The position numbers were made by a program, and so were the translations under genes. From Sinorhizobium glycinis (lineage in GTDB: Bacteria; Pseudomonadota; Alphaproteobacteria; Rhizobiales; Rhizobiaceae), in contig NZ_LPUX01000053.1 of the NCBI RefSeq assembly GCF_001651865.1, forward strand, positions 1-64,000: DNA of 64,000 bases, read 5' to 3'. This document shows, one piece after another, positions 1 through 8,229 of the stretch. How positions within the stretch are numbered: the stretch's first letter is position 1; each line of letters begins with the position of its first letter. The notes under the pieces were generated by a model. That model saw only the letters and a list, made by a program, of their open reading frames with translations. It searched no databases and was not told the origin of the DNA.

Positions 1-126
1 ATACGCCTTGAACTCGCCGAAATACTTGGTGATCGCTGCCGTCAGCGACGTCTTGCCATGGTCAACGTGGCCAATCGTGCCAATGTTGACGTGCGGCTTG
101 TTGCGCTCGAATTTGCTCTTTGCCAT
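1..126 (-). CDS. tuf: Elongation factor Tu, N-terminal fragment
   Basis: EF-Tu carries aminoacyl-tRNA to the ribosome as its GTP complex. Only the first 42 residues lie in the window; the gene continues past the left edge. The start reads [14 protein letters not shown] and continues into the P-loop region with [10 protein letters not shown], which is diagnostic for EF-Tu. The start at 126 is preceded by GGAAG on the minus strand. In the uninterrupted chromosome this gene would lie just downstream of tRNA-Tyr and tRNA-Gly (now at 42738-42919), the familiar tRNA-tufB arrangement; the prophage has pushed them 42 kb apart. Confidence 0.97.
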
Positions 127-377
127 GGGTACGCTTCCTGTGGTCAAATACGATTGATCAGCCGGCGGGGCCGGTTTGTGCAGCCGTTTAAGGGTTTCGC
201 GGCATTTGCGCAAGACTTAATTGCGTCCGCCCGGACGGCAAGGTCTCGGCCTCTCTTAAAGACTCGCCGCGCCTGCGTGCATAGATCTGCCGGATTTAGA
301 AAGAATCAACGTGATCAGCAGCATGCGACGCTTCTCTAAAGTCGAATGCCAATTGCTGTCGCGTGCAGGAAAAAGGC
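127..377. other. tuf upstream region between tuf and attL
   Basis: This is 251 bases of host DNA between the tuf start and the left attachment repeat. I see no convincing gene. In the lysogen any promoter that still serves tuf without crossing the prophage must lie here or in the adjoining phage end. I could not pick a clear -35/-10 pair on the minus strand. Confidence 0.5.
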
Positions 378-424
378 TGGAGCGGGTAGCGGGAATCGAA
401 CCCGCGTATTCAGCTTGGAAGGCT
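378..424. repeat. attL: 47-bp direct repeat, partial tRNA-Gly copy
   Basis: These 47 bases are identical to 42738-42784, the 3' end through the anticodon loop of the intact tRNA-Gly gene. Identity stops at base 425 (T here, G at 42785). This copy lacks the 5' half of the tRNA, so it is not a functional tRNA gene. It marks the left junction of the prophage. Confidence 0.95.
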
Positions 425-431
425 TCCAGAA

Positions 432-493
432 CATTGAACGTTTTCAATGCGGCGTGTCACAACCAATCCGGGGCGTTGCATAAGCGCCCCGGA
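432..493. promoter_or_regulatory. Left phage arm: palindromes and inverted GTGACACGC site
   Basis: Just inside attL are a 7-bp-arm palindrome CATTGAA-CGTT-TTCAATG (432-449), the sequence GCGTGTCAC (452-460; the inverse of the repeats at 42685 and 42704), and a 9-bp-arm inverted repeat TCCGGGGCG/CGCCCCGGA (467-475 and 485-493) with no T-run. The middle element is a good candidate for an arm-type integrase site. The palindromes may bind integrase or an accessory protein, or the last may be a weak terminator. Confidence 0.5.
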
Positions 494-542
494 CTTCCCG
501 ACACGGATTGACTCGCGTGGCAGTCGTCAACATATCAGCCGC

Positions 543-821
543 ATGCCCGAGAAGCTCCGAACCCTCTCCGAGTTCACCAAGCCGCACATGGTGCTCACCT
601 GCCACTGCGGCCGCAAAGGACGCTACAACGTCGCGCGTCTGATAGAGAAGCACGGGCCGGATATGCCGATCCGGGATTTCATCGACCTCATAGGCCAGAG
701 CTGCCCGCGCTGGGTGCGGCCGTCCGAACATCGCTCGTGCGGCATCGGGTGTGACGATCTCGTCTATATGTTCTCGCCGGCACCAGCGACGGAGGAGTAC
801 GCGAGGAAGCAGGCGCGGTGA
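543..821 (+). CDS. Small cysteine-rich protein, possible zinc ribbon
   Basis: The product is 92 residues from the ATG at 543. It carries CHCGRKGRYN near the N-terminus, a Cys in the middle (GQSCPRW) and a C-terminal CGIGCDD, a spacing compatible with metal binding. It lies alone on the plus strand between the left phage end and the lysis cassette, converging on the last lysis gene (stop at 821, opposing stop at 822). An upstream in-frame start at 447 would add residues that look non-coding. Function is unknown. Confidence 0.6.
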   Translation: MPEKLRTLSEFTKPHMVLTCHCGRKGRYNVARLIEKHGPDMPIRDFIDLIGQSCPRWVRPSEHRSCGIGCDDLVYMFSPAPATEEYARKQAR

Positions 822-1112
822 TCAGGATGGGATGTGAAGGCCGCCTTTCGTGACGAACGTCATGAACGCCCCGAGCAGGCCGACCACGATCGCCAGAACG
901 ATGGTCACCAGATAGCCGTTTATCTTGTCGAGCTTCTTATCCAGGCCGCCGAATTTCTCGAGCAGGTTCTTCCACTGCTCTTCCTTCCGCGCGTCCGCAA
1001 TGTCGGCCTGCACAAACCGCTGCTCCATGTTGGTCAGCCGCTGCTCTGTGGCCGCGTGCTTGTGCTCCAGTGAGACCACCCGGGAGCGGAGGTCGGCGGC
1101 TTCGATTGTCAT
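822..1112 (-). CDS. XhlA-like coiled-coil protein with C-terminal membrane anchor
   Basis: The product is 96 residues from the ATG at 1112. It has a heptad-like region (residues about 5-65, with LEHKHAATEQRLTNMEQRF) followed by one transmembrane segment (NGYLVTIVLAIVVGLLGAF) and a short tail. This layout matches XhlA-type haemolysin/holin accessory proteins that act at the cytoplasmic membrane in lysis. It is the last gene of the lysis cassette after the holin. A longer ORF to 1277 overlaps the holin gene and reads as non-coding. Assignment is by architecture, not close identity. Confidence 0.6.
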   Translation of the reverse strand: MTIEAADLRSRVVSLEHKHAATEQRLTNMEQRFVQADIADARKEEQWKNLLEKFGGLDKKLDKINGYLVTIVLAIVVGLLGAFMTFVTKGGLHIPS

Positions 1113-1200
1113 CTCTTGGGTTCCAGTGCTCAATCCCCTGCCCTCGTATGCAATGCCACGGTAAGAGCCGGCCCCCGAGGATGAGGGCCGGCCTGTTCTG

Positions 1201-1554
1201 TTATCCGCCGATCGGCTTCTTTGCTGCCCACCGACCATAGAGCGCCAGCGCCCCGCCGACGACGGGGCCGAGCGCAATGATCAGGTCTATCACGTTGCCT
1301 TGCAGTTCTGCCGGGAGGGCATATCCGAAGGCGCCGAGGATGCCGGAGATGGCCGCCAGCAGGGCGCCGAGCGTGACACGCGACCGATACCAGGGCTCAT
1401 TATTCGTCGCGTTGATGATCTCCGGCAGTATCTTGCTGGTGACTGCCTCGACGATCGGTGACACTGCGCCCGGTTGAGCCGGCACGGCAGGATTGCCAAC
1501 AGCGCTCACCACCGCGCCGATGATCTTGTTTTCGAGTTTCTGTCTTGCGTCCAT
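1201..1554 (-). CDS. Holin-like membrane protein
   Basis: The product is 117 residues: an amphipathic N-terminus, then two hydrophobic segments (around LGALLAAISGILGAFGYAL and VIDLIIALGPVVGGALALYG) and a basic tail (GRWAAKKPIGG). Size, two-segment topology and position between the lipoprotein/endolysin genes and the XhlA-like gene support a holin that permeabilises the inner membrane. No specific holin family signature is recognised. Confidence 0.7.
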   Translation of the reverse strand: MDARQKLENKIIGAVVSAVGNPAVPAQPGAVSPIVEAVTSKILPEIINATNNEPWYRSRVTLGALLAAISGILGAFGYALPAELQGNVIDLIIALGPVVGGALALYGRWAAKKPIGG

Positions 1555-1560
1555 GGCCGG

Positions 1561-1881
1561 TCACTCCGCTGCCTTGGCTTCGCGCAGGGCGAGCGAGACG
1601 GTCGCATAGGCGGTCGCAGCCACCACGAGCGCATTGGCCGCCGTGACGCTGCCAGGATCGGCGCAGATGACCCGCACACCGTCGTAGGCGGCCTTCTCCT
1701 TGGCGATGGTGCGCGGCTTGATGTTGCCGGAGGCGGAGGCCGCGATGAATGCAGCGTGAGCCGTTTCAAGCAGAGCGCAGGTTTTCGGCAGGCTGGCCTT
1801 GATCGCGGTGTCGATCGAGCCGGTAGTCGTGCAGGAGGCGAGCGAAAGCGCCGCCACCGATGCAATCATCAGTGAACGCAT
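1561..1881 (-). CDS. Phage lipoprotein, lysis cassette
   Basis: The product is 106 residues with a signal peptide ending in the lipobox LASC (Cys at residue 17), so the mature protein should be lipid-anchored. It lies between the endolysin and the holin. An outer-membrane spanin (Rz1-like) role is possible from position, but the protein is long and not proline-rich, so this stays an inference. A lysogenic surface lipoprotein is the alternative. Confidence 0.6.
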   Translation of the reverse strand: MRSLMIASVAALSLASCTTTGSIDTAIKASLPKTCALLETAHAAFIAASASGNIKPRTIAKEKAAYDGVRVICADPGSVTAANALVVAATAYATVSLALREAKAAE

Positions 1882-1908
1882 GGTCAGTTCCTTCGTTGTT
1901 GGGAGGGG

Positions 1909-2433
1909 TTAGAGACGGGCCTTGACTTCGGCGCGCATTTTGTCGCCGCATGCCTTCGCCCCGATGACCGTCGGCGCGAAGGGCAACCTGGTGAAATCCC
2001 ACTTGCCGCGCTGCTGGATGCCCAGATTCGCCTGCACCTCTGCATGTGAGAGGACCGTCTTCGGCGTGACCGGGATTTTGTAGAAGCTGGCGAGATGCGC
2101 GATGACATCCATGGCGCGATGCCACTGCGGTTCGGTCATCGGGAACTTGCCGGAGTGGAACGGGTTCTCGACGGCGCCGGCCATGCAGGCGAGCGAGACG
2201 CCTATCGAGCCGGTATTGCAGCCGCGAGTATGGGCCGCATAGTCGTCATCACCGGTGCTGACGTTGTCGGCGACGGTGTGATCTCCTCGCACGACATTCC
2301 CCGATCCCTCGATGATGAAGTGATAGTGCTCCTTGTCGAGATCGGAGGCCCGATAGGCGCCTGCGCTCCAATGCGCGATGATGCGCGACATCTTCACCGG
2401 CTGGAGCCATTCCAGCGGCAGCTTGTAGGTCAT
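1909..2433 (-). CDS. Endolysin, N-acetylmuramoyl-L-alanine amidase (Amidase_2 type)
   Basis: The product is 174 residues from the ATG at 2433. It cleaves the amide bond between N-acetylmuramic acid and L-alanine in peptidoglycan. Visible Amidase_2/PGRP motifs are the zinc His in IIAHWSAG, the HYHFIIEG segment, HTRGCNTGSIGVSLAC, and the late LSHAEV followed by GKWDFTRLP. No signal peptide is evident, so export would depend on the holin. A longer ORF reaching 2643 runs through the terminator at 2457-2480 and over the start of the opposite-strand gene, and is rejected. Confidence 0.88.
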   Translation of the reverse strand: MTYKLPLEWLQPVKMSRIIAHWSAGAYRASDLDKEHYHFIIEGSGNVVRGDHTVADNVSTGDDDYAAHTRGCNTGSIGVSLACMAGAVENPFHSGKFPMTEPQWHRAMDVIAHLASFYKIPVTPKTVLSHAEVQANLGIQQRGKWDFTRLPFAPTVIGAKACGDKMRAEVKARL

Positions 2434-2456
2434 AGCGATGTCCTTTGAAGGTAAAG

Positions 2457-2480
2457 AAAAACCCCGCGCGAGGGCGGGGC
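2457..2480 (-). terminator. Rho-independent terminator upstream of the endolysin
   Basis: On the minus strand the stem GCCCCGC/GCGGGG is followed by five T. It would stop leftward transcripts arriving from the tail genes through the antisense side of the cargo genes, just before the endolysin start. Lysis-gene expression would then need antitermination or a promoter between 2434 and 2456. Confidence 0.75.
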
Positions 2481-2589
2481 CTGACGATGTAGCGAAATTT
2501 CGCCTCACCTGGCGATGAGCTTTGTCTTTCAATTTGTGCAGTGCGAAGTTAAAAGCCTCGGCAACCCTAAATTTCCTTCGGAGCCGTAA

Positions 2590-4818
2590 ATGTCCCTCGC
2601 GCAAGCCCCGGTAGCTTTCGAACGCATCCAAGCGGCCGGCCATATTGAGCCGGTTCAGGAAACCGTTGATCTGGTGTTTGCCTCAGATGATCGATACGTC
2701 CGTTTTACCGCGGTGACGCTCGCGTCGATCCTCAAGAACTATTCGGGAAGCGCACCAATCCGGGTCTTCATCTTGATCGACAAGCTGTTGCCGGAAGCGG
2801 AGCGCGCCAAGCTGGAAGCGCTGCGCTCCATCCGGGAATTCAGCCTTCACGAAATCCCCGTCGATGCCCGCCTATTCGCCAACATCAAGACATCGGAGGG
2901 CATTTCGATCGCCACCTATTACCGGCTCCTGATGCACAAGCTGTTGCCGGCCGATGCGCGCAAGGTGCTTTATCTCGACAGCGACCTGATCATTCGCAAG
3001 TCGATCGATGAGTTGTTCAGCGTCCCCTTCGACGGGGCCCTGTTTGCCGGCGTCGAAGACACGATTTCCAGAACATACAATGCCAAGTTCGGTCTGGCTG
3101 AGAGCGCCAAGCATGTGAATGCAGGCGTCCTGCTGGTCAACGTCGATCTGATGCGCGCGATCGGCTTCAGCGAGCTCGTTGAGAGATACCTAGAGAGCAA
3201 CCGCTACCGACTCGTTCTCGGCGATCAGCAGATACTCACCGAACTGTTCTTCGGCTCGATCAAATACGTTCCGGTCAAATGGAACGTTCACGGCTCGATG
3301 TTCAAGACCGACTGGGTCGAAAAGGTTGCCGGCGTCGAGAACTACATGAACCAGGGAGAGGCGACAGCAGCGATATCCGACCCAGCAATCATTCACTACA
3401 CTCTCAAGCGGAAGCCATGGATGTCCCTCGAACACGCTCGCGCTGAAGAGTGGTTCGTCTACCTCGCCCTGACGCCATATGCCCTCGAGATCGAGAAACC
3501 TGAAAAGCCCGAGGAGGCCCCTTCCGGCAAACCGAAGCAGACCAACAAAAAGTCCGCACCGGAGAAGATGACCCTCGGCAGATTCCTGACCGTTATCGTT
3601 CCCGCAACCCTCGTAAGCTTCACCAGGATACGAAAGACGAGACTCGCAGTCGGCAAGCTCGAACGACGCCTTGATGCGCTCGAGAAGAAAAAACCGCAGA
3701 CCGCGCCCCCCGCAGATCGCGGCGTGACCCTGAAAAACATCCTCGTCAGCAGGTCTGCAAACGCGCCTGCAGCATTCAGCGCCCGGGCCATGATCGAATC
3801 CCTTCCGGCGAATTCGGTCATCATGTCCAACGTCCACAAGAAGGACATGGAGGGCGGCTACGCCGAAAACATCAAAACGATCACGAAAACGGGGAATTTC
3901 TTCTATTTCACGGATCGCCTGCCGGATGCTGTTTTCCTGCTATCTCAGCGCATCGAGCAGGACATGTTTTGGTCATGTGTCGACACGGCCTATCTTTACG
4001 ATCTGCCGCTCTATTTCACCGAAGTCGCTCTGTTCGGTGCCTTCGCCTCGTACTTCGACCCCGACGCGACATTGAACGAGCGGCGCGCTCTAGGCTTCAT
4101 GATCGACGATCTCGGATACTATTTCGATGCCCGTCAGCCTTCTCGCATCGAGAGAACCCTCAACAAGTCTGACTTCGTCCTTTCCGAACAGGAATCCAGG
4201 CGCGCCCGCGCGGTCATCAACCGGATCTGCGCAGAAGGCATCACGAAATACAACAAATACGTCGTAGGGCCTGAATTCGAGATCGAGCCGAACGCGGTTC
4301 TTGTGATCGACCAAAAGAAGGGCGATGCATCGATCCAGTTTGCCGGCGCTAATGACTTCAGCTTCCACCGGATGCTTGATGCGGCCGTCGAGGAAAACCC
4401 GGGGCGCCCGGTCTATTTCAAGAGGCACCCGGACAGCATTCAGCGCAACATGAACTCCTACCGGAACAGGAATATCAACGAGATAACCGTGTTGCCGGAT
4501 GACGTGACGATCGGTTCCGTCATCGATCGGTGCGACAAGATCTATACCGTCTCATCCCAGGTTGGCTTCGAGGGCCTGATGCGCGAAAAGGAAGTAGTAA
4601 CCTTCGGCGCTCCTTTCTATTCCGGATGGGGCTTGACGGATGATCGCGGCACGGTCCAAAGACGCACACAGAGGAGAACTGTGGAGGAGCTTTTTCACGT
4701 GGCATGCATCAACCAATCCGTCTACCTGAATCCCGACACCGGTAAGCTGATCGAGATCGAGGAACTGATCGATATTATTCTGCAGATGCGCGCCGACAAT
4801 GCAGCCCGCAGAACTTGA
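2590..4818 (+). CDS. Two-domain glycosyltransferase: GT8 fused to KpsC/KpsS-like domain
   Basis: The product is 742 residues. Residues about 25-285 form a GT8 retaining glycosyltransferase: DLVFASDDRY at the N-terminus, the metal-binding DSD at 130-132 (YLDSDLI), VNAGVLLVNVD at 176-186, GDQQILT near 211, and HYTLKRKPW at 269-277 in the place of the usual HxxGxxKPW. Residues about 395-735 look like a capsule polysaccharide biosynthesis (KpsC/KpsS, beta-Kdo transferase) domain, with YFKRHPD at 609-615 and TVSSQVGFEGL plus FGAPFYSGWG at 653-681. A Lys/Pro-rich linker with a short hydrophobic stretch lies between them. The start has GGAG upstream. It sits alone with the next gene on the plus strand inside leftward late genes, typical of a cargo gene. 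Acceptor and donor sugars cannot be read. Confidence 0.85.
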   Translation: MSLAQAPVAFERIQAAGHIEPVQETVDLVFASDDRYVRFTAVTLASILKNYSGSAPIRVFILIDKLLPEAERAKLEALRSIREFSLHEIPVDARLFANIKTSEGISIATYYRLLMHKLLPADARKVLYLDSDLIIRKSIDELFSVPFDGALFAGVEDTISRTYNAKFGLAESAKHVNAGVLLVNVDLMRAIGFSELVERYLESNRYRLVLGDQQILTELFFGSIKYVPVKWNVHGSMFKTDWVEKVAGVENYMNQGEATAAISDPAIIHYTLKRKPWMSLEHARAEEWFVYLALTPYALEIEKPEKPEEAPSGKPKQTNKKSAPEKMTLGRFLTVIVPATLVSFTRIRKTRLAVGKLERRLDALEKKKPQTAPPADRGVTLKNILVSRSANAPAAFSARAMIESLPANSVIMSNVHKKDMEGGYAENIKTITKTGNFFYFTDRLPDAVFLLSQRIEQDMFWSCVDTAYLYDLPLYFTEVALFGAFASYFDPDATLNERRALGFMIDDLGYYFDARQPSRIERTLNKSDFVLSEQESRRARAVINRICAEGITKYNKYVVGPEFEIEPNAVLVIDQKKGDASIQFAGANDFSFHRMLDAAVEENPGRPVYFKRHPDSIQRNMNSYRNRNINEITVLPDDVTIGSVIDRCDKIYTVSSQVGFEGLMREKEVVTFGAPFYSGWGLTDDRGTVQRRTQRRTVEELFHVACINQSVYLNPDTGKLIEIEELIDIILQMRADNAARRT

Positions 4819-5491
4819 GGCACTGATAGCGTCAGAAACTCGGTTCGCAGAATTGTTGATGAAGACTGGCTGGAGGGTTGAAGACCCTCTTTCCAGCCAG
4901 GTTTCAAAGACGGTGATCCGTCCGCGACAGGCTTCCTCAAGCATAGACGCATCTTATTACCAGCGCCTTCATGAGGAGGATGCTGGTTATATGGCGAACA
5001 ATTGGCTCGTTGCCGAACAGGCGGTCATCCTTTCATCCAAGCCGAAAACTGTCGTCGAGGTTGGTTGCGGCAATGGCGAGTTCTCGCGCGCCATTGCCGG
5101 GAGCGTCCGTAAGGTCTACGCGGTCGACTGGGCGCTGTCGCCGAAGTTCGTAGAGCGCCCGCAAAATGTTCTCTTTTGGAAAGCTGACATCACCAAGGAT
5201 AAGATCCCCAGCGGAGACATCACCTGCTCTGCCGATGTGCTTGAGCATTTTTCGGCGGAAGACCTGACTCGCGTCGTAGGCAAATGCGCAACCTCCTCGC
5301 CTTTACAGTATCACGTTATCGCCTGCTACGATGACGGCCATAGCCATCTGACCGTCATGCCACCGGGAGCGTGGCTGGCCCTCTGGTGGCGGTTCTGTCC
5401 TGGAGCGCGGCTAATTCGGATAGATTGTCGCCGCAACAGGCCAGATCAATTGGTTTGCGTGATTGGGAATATTACGCCGCCATCACCGTGA
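4799..5491 (+). CDS. SAM-dependent methyltransferase, class I
   Basis: The product is 230 residues. The SAM-binding motif VVEVGCGNGEFSRAI is followed by an acidic motif II (VYAVDW) and SADVLEHF at the motif IV position. The ATG lies inside the last codons of the glycosyltransferase gene (20-bp overlap), which implies translational coupling and a joint role, probably methylation of the glycan or a precursor. The C-terminal part (HSHLTVMPPGAWLALWW) is not recognised. Its stop overlaps the stop of the opposing tailspike gene by 20 bp, with no terminator between them. Confidence 0.85.
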   Translation: MQPAELEALIASETRFAELLMKTGWRVEDPLSSQVSKTVIRPRQASSSIDASYYQRLHEEDAGYMANNWLVAEQAVILSSKPKTVVEVGCGNGEFSRAIAGSVRKVYAVDWALSPKFVERPQNVLFWKADITKDKIPSGDITCSADVLEHFSAEDLTRVVGKCATSSPLQYHVIACYDDGHSHLTVMPPGAWLALWWRFCPGARLIRIDCRRNRPDQLVCVIGNITPPSP

Positions 5492-7874
5492 CGCTGACGC
5501 TCTGCGACGAGCCTAGCCGGTTCTCGATATAGAGAACACCGGATTGCACACCCAGCGTCAGATTGCCATCCGTGCCAGTCGTGCCGGTCAGAACAGCAGC
5601 GGTTGCTACGGTGTTCGCGTCTGTCACTCGGTTGGCGCTGACGGTCGGGGTGGACGCCGCCCGGATCGTGAAGATGCCGTGACGTGCCGAACCGGCCGTG
5701 AGATGCACAGCGCCCGAGAACACGGACCGGCGAAGATCGATTGTCGCGACACTGTCATCTGCGATGGTGAAGAAATACGAGAACGCCGAATTGACGTTGG
5801 GAAGAGCTTGCGGCGATATTTGGATGTCACTGACTGTGCCCGAGTATGAGAACGGCGTTGCTCTCTCGCTGGCGTCCACTGTCCCGTCGATACGAACGCT
5901 TCCGAGCGTCCCGGCCGTGCGGATGAATTCAACGCCGTTGCCGGAAGCGCCGACGATGACACCATTTGACATCGTGACGTTTTCCAGCACCCCGGAACTA
6001 GCCTGCACGAGGCTAATGCCTGCGGTCGGGTGGGAGTTGATCTGGAAGTCGGAGATGGAAACCCCGTCGATGCTGAACGTGCTCGCGGTCTCCAGCTTGA
6101 TCACTTGGGCGGGAGCTGTGCCGGCGAAGCCGTTGTAGCGAACGCCGTTGATGATCACATGGCTGATGTTCGCGGCCGACGCCTGAAGATGAACATGGAG
6201 GCATGGACCGACGCCACTCGTGTTTTCGACGCTCAAGCCTGAAATTGCGCTGGCCCCGGAGCCCCCGGCATGCACCATCGCTGTCGGGGCAAGAGTGCTC
6301 GACGTCGGGATACGCACACCATCGATCGTTACACCCGTCGCACCCAAGACGCGGATCATGCTCGAGCCGGCGCCCGGATCGGCCCCATAGACGCCGGTCA
6401 CGTCCTTGATACGGCAGGCGGTTCCGCCATTCTCTACGACAATGCCGAGAGCGGCCGATTGCCAGAAAATATCCTCGATATAGCATTCGCTATGGGCAAC
6501 CCTTATCCAGGCGTTTGCGCGCGTGGTGATCGTATCGAGCTCGAACTGGATGCCAGTAAAGCGGCAAGCTGTCTCATCCGTTGTGAAGACGTCAAAGCCG
6601 TCGGCATCAACCTTGAAGACGGTTCGACGTGTTCCCGCGCCTTTGATCCAGCACCCGCGAGTTACTGTTATGCCGGAATCGACGTAATAGTTGCCAACAT
6701 CGAACTCGATGACGCTCTCGCGAAGGTTCCCCATCGCGGTGCACGCCTTCTGAATGAGCGGTCCCTGGTCAGTGCCGCCCACAGCCGGCGTGGGGAACGC
6801 GCCGAACCAGGAGACATGCACCATGCGCGCGTCTTCGCCGCTGTCGCTGTCGTGGGCAAGCGAGATCGAACCATCACCGCGGAAAATCCACTGGCGCGAG
6901 CTTTCGATGCGGTTGGTGATGGTCAGCGTGAACGTGGCGTCTACGGTGACATACGCGGCATCTTGGAAGTAAACCGGCACATCAACTGTCAGGTTCGCGC
7001 CGAGCTTCGTCGCGCCGGTCGGGAAACGGACAAAGCCCATCACCGCCGCCATGACCGAAATTGCCGTTGCGCTGTTGGCGCCCGCCGAGCCGCCGAAATG
7101 ATAGACGGTCGGATCTCCGACACGCACCCAGGCGCCGGCCGTCGAAGCAATCGCGTCGGCCTTGATATAGACGCCTTCCTGCGTGTCGGCCGTGATCTGA
7201 GTGGAATGGTCGCCAGTGGTCCACTGGAAGATACCTTGCCGCCCCGCTTCCTTGTTGAAGGCGAGCGTGTCCTTTGTCGTGTCGAGCGCTTTCAACGCCG
7301 TGCGATCCGCAACATAAGGCGGGATATCGAGATAGTCGCGAACGTCTGCCTGTACCGCATCGGCGAGAATGGCGAGACCGGCCGCGCCAAGCGTCATCCC
7401 GGCGAGCGTCTTCAGATTGTCGCTCACCAGGCGATCAGTGCCGATATCCTCGGCGAGATACCAAGTGCGGCCGTCGCCAGACACGAAGGTCGTTGCGCTG
7501 CCGTTGTTGCTGTCGATGAAAAGGCCGCCCGCGCCGTCGCCGACGGTCGCATCGCCGAAGACATAGATCGCATGAACGGCGACCGGGACGTTCGCCAGTT
7601 CGGCCGCGGCGATTGTCGGATAGCCGAACGCCACGCCGGCAACATCAATCATCGACTGCAGAAGGATGCGGTGATAGGCGCCCGTCGAGGCGTCATACAT
7701 CGCAAAATAGTTCTGCTCCGGGTCCGGAATCGTCGCGATGTCGCCCAGGTTCTCGAAATCGAGGCTGACGGTCAGATCGGGAGATCCGCTGGCCCGCTCG
7801 ACCTTGACCCCGTCTGTGCCCTCAATTCGGGCCGGGAAGCGCGGAAGCATGCGAAGGCGAAGGGCTGCGGTCAT
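5472..7874 (-). CDS. Tailspike-like receptor-binding protein, beta-helix
   Basis: The product is 800 residues. The N-terminal 120 or so residues resemble virion-attachment segments of phage tailspikes, and the body (about 330-700) shows repetitive beta-helix patterns (GVTIDGVRIP, NISHVIINGVRYNG, SIDGVSISDFQIN) typical of right-handed pectate-lyase-like folds. Such proteins bind and often cleave capsule or LPS. No catalytic residues can be assigned by eye. Its start overlaps the stop of the preceding gene by 4 bp. Its neighbour on the other strand is a polysaccharide-modifying cassette, which makes a receptor/conversion pairing plausible. Confidence 0.8.
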   Translation of the reverse strand: MTAALRLRMLPRFPARIEGTDGVKVERASGSPDLTVSLDFENLGDIATIPDPEQNYFAMYDASTGAYHRILLQSMIDVAGVAFGYPTIAAAELANVPVAVHAIYVFGDATVGDGAGGLFIDSNNGSATTFVSGDGRTWYLAEDIGTDRLVSDNLKTLAGMTLGAAGLAILADAVQADVRDYLDIPPYVADRTALKALDTTKDTLAFNKEAGRQGIFQWTTGDHSTQITADTQEGVYIKADAIASTAGAWVRVGDPTVYHFGGSAGANSATAISVMAAVMGFVRFPTGATKLGANLTVDVPVYFQDAAYVTVDATFTLTITNRIESSRQWIFRGDGSISLAHDSDSGEDARMVHVSWFGAFPTPAVGGTDQGPLIQKACTAMGNLRESVIEFDVGNYYVDSGITVTRGCWIKGAGTRRTVFKVDADGFDVFTTDETACRFTGIQFELDTITTRANAWIRVAHSECYIEDIFWQSAALGIVVENGGTACRIKDVTGVYGADPGAGSSMIRVLGATGVTIDGVRIPTSSTLAPTAMVHAGGSGASAISGLSVENTSGVGPCLHVHLQASAANISHVIINGVRYNGFAGTAPAQVIKLETASTFSIDGVSISDFQINSHPTAGISLVQASSGVLENVTMSNGVIVGASGNGVEFIRTAGTLGSVRIDGTVDASERATPFSYSGTVSDIQISPQALPNVNSAFSYFFTIADDSVATIDLRRSVFSGAVHLTAGSARHGIFTIRAASTPTVSANRVTDANTVATAAVLTGTTGTDGNLTLGVQSGVLYIENRLGSSQSVSVTVMAA

Positions 7875-8218
7875 ATGGAAACGATCCCGTCAACGATTGG
7901 AACTATGCCGATGAGGTATTGAGTGGTGAGGTCGTCGCGCTCGATCGTCACGCCGATCTCATAGGATCCGGAACAAAGGCCGGTCATGTCGGAGCGCGGG
8001 AATTGCCACTCAAGGACGCCATTGCCCAGGTCGGTGATCTTGCCGTTGTCGATGCTGGCCGAGAGGCGAGCATATGATGAACCCTGCTCGCGAACCTCGA
8101 TGGTGACCTCGACGCCGGTAAAGTCCGTGATGGTCTCCCCGGTGTCGTCATCGACGATCTCGAAGGGCTGCACCCAATCGGCGCGGTTGGAGACTTGCTC
8201 AAATCGTGCTTCGAACAC
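7871..8218 (-). CDS. Phage structural protein with Ig-like/BppU-like features
   Basis: The product is 115 residues and almost entirely beta-strand-like (NRADWVQPFEIVDDDTGE, VEVTIEVREQGSSYARL, GSYEIGVTIERDD). This pattern resembles small baseplate/tail-fibre adaptor domains that attach receptor-binding proteins. It lies between the collar protein and the tailspike gene and overlaps the tailspike start by 4 bp. Function is inferred from shape and place. Confidence 0.55.
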   Translation of the reverse strand: MFEARFEQVSNRADWVQPFEIVDDDTGETITDFTGVEVTIEVREQGSSYARLSASIDNGKITDLGNGVLEWQFPRSDMTGLCSGSYEIGVTIERDDLTTQYLIGIVPIVDGIVSI

Positions 8219-8229
8219 TTGGTCTCCCC

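Noticed and set aside
378-424. Possible second tRNA-Gly at the left junction
   Set aside because: Only the 3' half is present; it is the attL duplicate, not a tRNA gene. The same holds for tRNA-Thr at 46388-46437.
6270-7922. 550-residue plus-strand ORF opposite the tailspike gene
   Set aside because: It is antisense to a clear structural gene, Arg/Ala/Asp-rich as high-GC shadow frames are, with no ribosome binding site or family motif.
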